Of a stretch of DNA of 60,000 nt, positions 57,100 through 60,000 are shown piece after piece (the stretch's first letter is position 1; each line of letters opens with the position of its first letter). Where the stretch lies: contig CAIIXF020000005.1 in the NCBI GenBank assembly GCA_903813345.2, forward strand, positions 13,025,375 through 13,085,374, given 5' to 3'. A model generated the notes under the pieces. That model did not search any database and was not told where the DNA came from. It saw only the letters and a list, made by a program, of their open reading frames with translations. The DNA is from Owenia fusiformis. Lineage: Eukaryota; Annelida; Polychaeta; Sabellida; Oweniidae. A program made the translations under genes and the position numbers.

Positions 57100-58175
57100 A
57101 TCTAGATCTCATTTATGTCTCAGGTGTATGCTATATTGTAACACAGAACAGGTGTTTGCGTGTGTGGACCACTAATATGATCTCATATGAATTTATTACA
57201 ACAGGTTAAAATATAATATTTATGTAAGAACAATTCAATAGATGTCGTCATTGTGATATTATTTTGGCCGCTAAAAGCCAAACCGAACAAAATATGTTTT
57301 CCAATATTAACAATTAATAGTACATACAAAATCTATAAAGCAACTTAATACGTGATAGATCTGTGGATGGAATAGGGGAGGAGGTGGGAAGTTTGTTTAT
57401 GTTGATAGTTTGATGTTTCCCTGCTGGAAGCTTCAGGAAAGTGAACAAAGATTAGAAGGACAGAGATTAGAAGGGGCGGAGCTAAGTATTATTTAAGATG
57501 CCTGCCACCTAGCGCCATAAACATATTTAAGACATGAGCTGGAGGCTTTTGCCTTAAATTGCATTTATGTCTCAGGTGTATGTTATATTGTAACACAGAA
57601 CAGGTGTTTGCGTGTGTGGACCACTAATGTGATCTCATATGAATTTATTACAACAAGTTAAAATATGATATTCATGTAAGAACTCAATAGATGTCGTCAT
57701 TGTGATATTATTTTGGCCGCTAAAAGCCAAACCGAACAAAATATGTTTTCCAATATTAACAATAGTACATACAAAATCTATAAAACAACTTAATACATGA
57801 TAGTTCTGTGGATGGAATAGGGGAGGAGGTGGGAAGTTTGTTTATGTTGATAGTTTGATGTTTCCCTGTTGGAAGCTTCAGGAAAGTGAACAAAGATTAG
57901 AAGGACAGAGATTAGAAGGGGCGGAGCTAAGTATTATTTAAGATGCCTGCCACCTAGCGCCATAAACATATTTAAGACATGAGCTGGAGGCTTTTGCCTT
58001 AAATTGCATTTATGTCTCAGGTGTATGTTATATTGTAACACAGAACAGGTGTTTGCGTGTGTGGACCACTAATGTGATCTCATATGAATTTATTACAACA
58101 GGTTAAAATATGATATTCATGTAAGAACTCAATAGATGTCGTCATTGTGATATTATTTTGGCCGCTAAAAGCCAC
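57100..58175. repeat. About 450-bp tandem repeat, 2.4 copies
   Basis: The marker 'ctcaggtgtatg' occurs at 57119, 57571 and 58016 (spacings 452 and 445). Each unit contains 'gtttgcgtgtgtggaccact', 'atgtcgtcattgtgatatta' and 'ttggccgctaaaagcca'. The third copy stops after 'gccgctaaaagccac', where the sequence passes into a copy of the 45-48 kb foldback arm. Copies differ by only a few per cent, so the duplication is recent. Non-coding. Confidence 0.88.
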
Positions 58176-58194
58176 AGAAAAGACTGAGTGGATA

Positions 58195-58515
58195 AATCTA
58201 CGATGTTTTGAAAAAGAGTTATGCTGAAAACATATGTAAATATTATTGTGTCATTATATTGTACCATTAAAAAGAAATAAAAGAAACGGTACATTTTGGA
58301 GTATGATACTCGGGCGCCGTTTTCAATAACTTTTACTCCTAGTGTTGTTGGACTTCAAACAGAAGTTAAAGTTACCGGCAAATGATATATCCATCGCATG
58401 GTGTAGGTAATTTTCTTTGATATAGCGATACATATGAGTAAAAAATAAATTGTGTGGATTTTCTAGTGTTTCTATTCAAAATAGCACGCTCCGTCACAGC
58501 GGACAATTTTTTCGA
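58195..58515 (+). mobile_element. Partial arm of the 45.4-48.6 kb foldback element
   Basis: 'gagttatgctgaaaacatat', 'ttggacttcaaacagaagt' and 'tctagtgtttctattcaaaatagc' follow the same order as 48.29-48.57 kb. Only one arm is present. The 68-codon frame at 58450-58656 partly overlaps it and shows no domain. Confidence 0.65.
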
Positions 58516-60000
58516 TACCAGCCTGTGAATCTAAATGACATCAATTGCGGGACATTTGAACATTCGGAATCTTATCGGATGACAATCATTGATCATATAA
58601 ACACTTTAACATCGGAACATTATTGGATCACTTCACCTTGGATATTGGAACTTTAATCAAGGATTTTATATCCTTCATATCATTGTAATTTAGTTATCAT
58701 TATAACGTAAAGTTATGAATTTTCTTCTGTTATTGACCGTAACAATAAACTGTAAATGCTGCTTTGGAAAAAATGAAAGGGAACATACATGGCGCATGCA
58801 TGCAGCTTTTTTCCAGTGCTAGGGTAAAGAGTTTCCTTTTGTTCAAGAATATAGGGCCATTTATCCATCCAAATTATGACTCGTATGCGCAATTATCAAT
58901 GGCGGCTAAGTGGTTGTAAGTAATATCATTGAGTAGGGGTAACACTTTTAGTAAAATTAAAAATAAAATGTCTAAAGTGTACCAAGATTTATCACGGTGT
59001 ATAACCCAAACGCTCCTACATGCACGACGGAGCGTTTCATTACTGAAATTAAACAAAGAAACGCTCCGGCGTAGGAAAACTGACTGGCGGGAATGATGAG
59101 CCGTCTGACGATTTCCCCAATAATGGGAATAAGAGGTATGAGTTACATATTTCGAGTATACCATTCGATGGGTGTGATATTCATGTTGTACTTGGCTGGC
59201 TGTTGACGTTTGAAGCAATTAGGAAGAGCTGTACGAAGCAGTATAGTTATCAAAATTCAAAAACGTATTTGTCATTCTACCGGTCAAACCCCCTTTTGTC
59301 GATACATGTGATTAGTTGAGCTAAGATTAGAGCACCAACGTATATTTTAGTCAAATTCCAATGCTTCAACGCACCATACATAATCGTAATAGTGATTTGA
59401 TGACCGAAAATCCAGTCTTAAAAATGATGACATTCTCATATTCAAGAAACGCTCCGATCTGATTAACACAGTGAACTGGAAACGCTCCGGTAGTCTAGAT
59501 CAGTTTAGGAAATATATAGCTTGTCTTTTCTTTTCAGGAAGAGAAAGAAAAGATCTATTATACCCCTTGGCATCAATAGAAGAAAGATTAATTCACATAT
59601 AAATTTTCGTTTTTTCTATAGTTGTAGGATTTACATATGTAGGCATGACATCATCTAATGTAGGCTTATATCAGCTAGTTGCACGTTTAGCACCACCAGG
59701 TTCAGATGTTTCAATTTGCCTAACAAGTACAACACGTTTTTGAGAGATAGATTCGATTCGAAACTCTTCTCTAATAATCTGAAAATTATATCAAAACAAA
59801 ATGGTAAGAGCGTTTCTAAAATTGTGTTCTAAATCGACGGAGCGTTTCGAGGAAAACAAGCGATTTCTCGAGAACAAGTAATGGATTTGGACTGGGATTT
59901 TAGGAAATGAGAATGTACGAGTTTGTGATCTACTACTTTAACAGAAAGATTAACGTGTTCATAGAAATACTAGTTTAATTCGTAATTTTTGGTCAAATCG
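58516..60000. other. Unannotated flank with recurring GGAGCGTTTC decamer
   Basis: I found no convincing exon. The frame 58874-59218 on the minus strand has no recognisable domain. The decamer GGAGCGTTTC or its complement occurs exactly at 59029, 59058, 59446, 59479 and 59839 and with one mismatch at about 59007 and 59807. The repeats stand out in an AT-rich background and suggest either subterminal repeats of a transposon extending past the window or a cluster of binding sites. Confidence 0.5.

Noticed and set aside
58874-59218. 114-codon minus-strand frame as a gene
   Set aside because: No domain, no splice support, and it runs through the GGAGCGTTTC repeat zone.

Overview
This looks like nuclear DNA of a marine invertebrate animal. 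It is AT-rich, its genes have introns with GT..AG borders, and it is packed with inverted-repeat DNA transposons, a truncated LINE, a solo LTR and a tRNA-derived SINE. The repeat style (GACCTTGACC-rich SINE tails, many foldback elements) suggests a mollusc-like lophotrochozoan, but the phylum cannot be proved from this window. Nothing here is bacterial, organellar or CRISPR-like.

Layout. 1-5.8 kb holds repeat remnants, including a SINE-like repeat split by a 1.5 kb inverted-repeat element. 5.82-13.87 kb (+ strand) is one huge intronless stretch coding a C2H2 zinc-finger protein. The first 1589 codons carry a Gln-rich N-terminus, 38 exact-length copies of an 18-residue repeat, a 34-residue repeat and about 12 zinc fingers. 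A single TAA follows, and then directly an ATG opening another 1066 codons in the same frame with 7-8 more fingers. 14.5-15.4 kb is a 43-bp minisatellite with a 172-bp higher-order period.

16.5-51.7 kb (- strand) is one very large gene. I could read 46 coding exons (9884 nt, about 3293 residues plus stop) whose GT..AG borders and codon phases agree at every one of the 45 junctions. Reading from its 5' side it encodes a thrombospondin type 1 repeat, a Cys-rich module, an EGF-like module, an unrecognised block, and then about 20 tandem fibronectin III-like units with a recurrent 'SDGVTIDxTPP' linker. A galactose-binding-like jelly-roll domain is inserted near the C-terminus. The 5' end (start codon, signal peptide) was not found. 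It is probably a secreted or matrix adhesion protein.

The introns of that gene and the flank at 51.8-60 kb are a graveyard of nested mobile elements: several families ending in CAGGGTG with TA target duplications, a 1.43 kb element built of AAGCGTAACAAAGC-like repeats, a 3.15 kb foldback element with a solo LTR inside, a 5'-truncated LINE with a 14-bp target duplication, pogo-like and other short inverted-repeat elements, and a 450-bp tandem repeat. At 59.0-59.85 kb a GC-rich 10-mer (GGAGCGTTTC) recurs on both strands.

The two genes have opposite orientation and no evident functional link. The most unusual points are the in-frame TAA-ATG splitting the zinc-finger frame, the coding minisatellite, and the giant fibronectin-like gene with its inserted jelly-roll domain.
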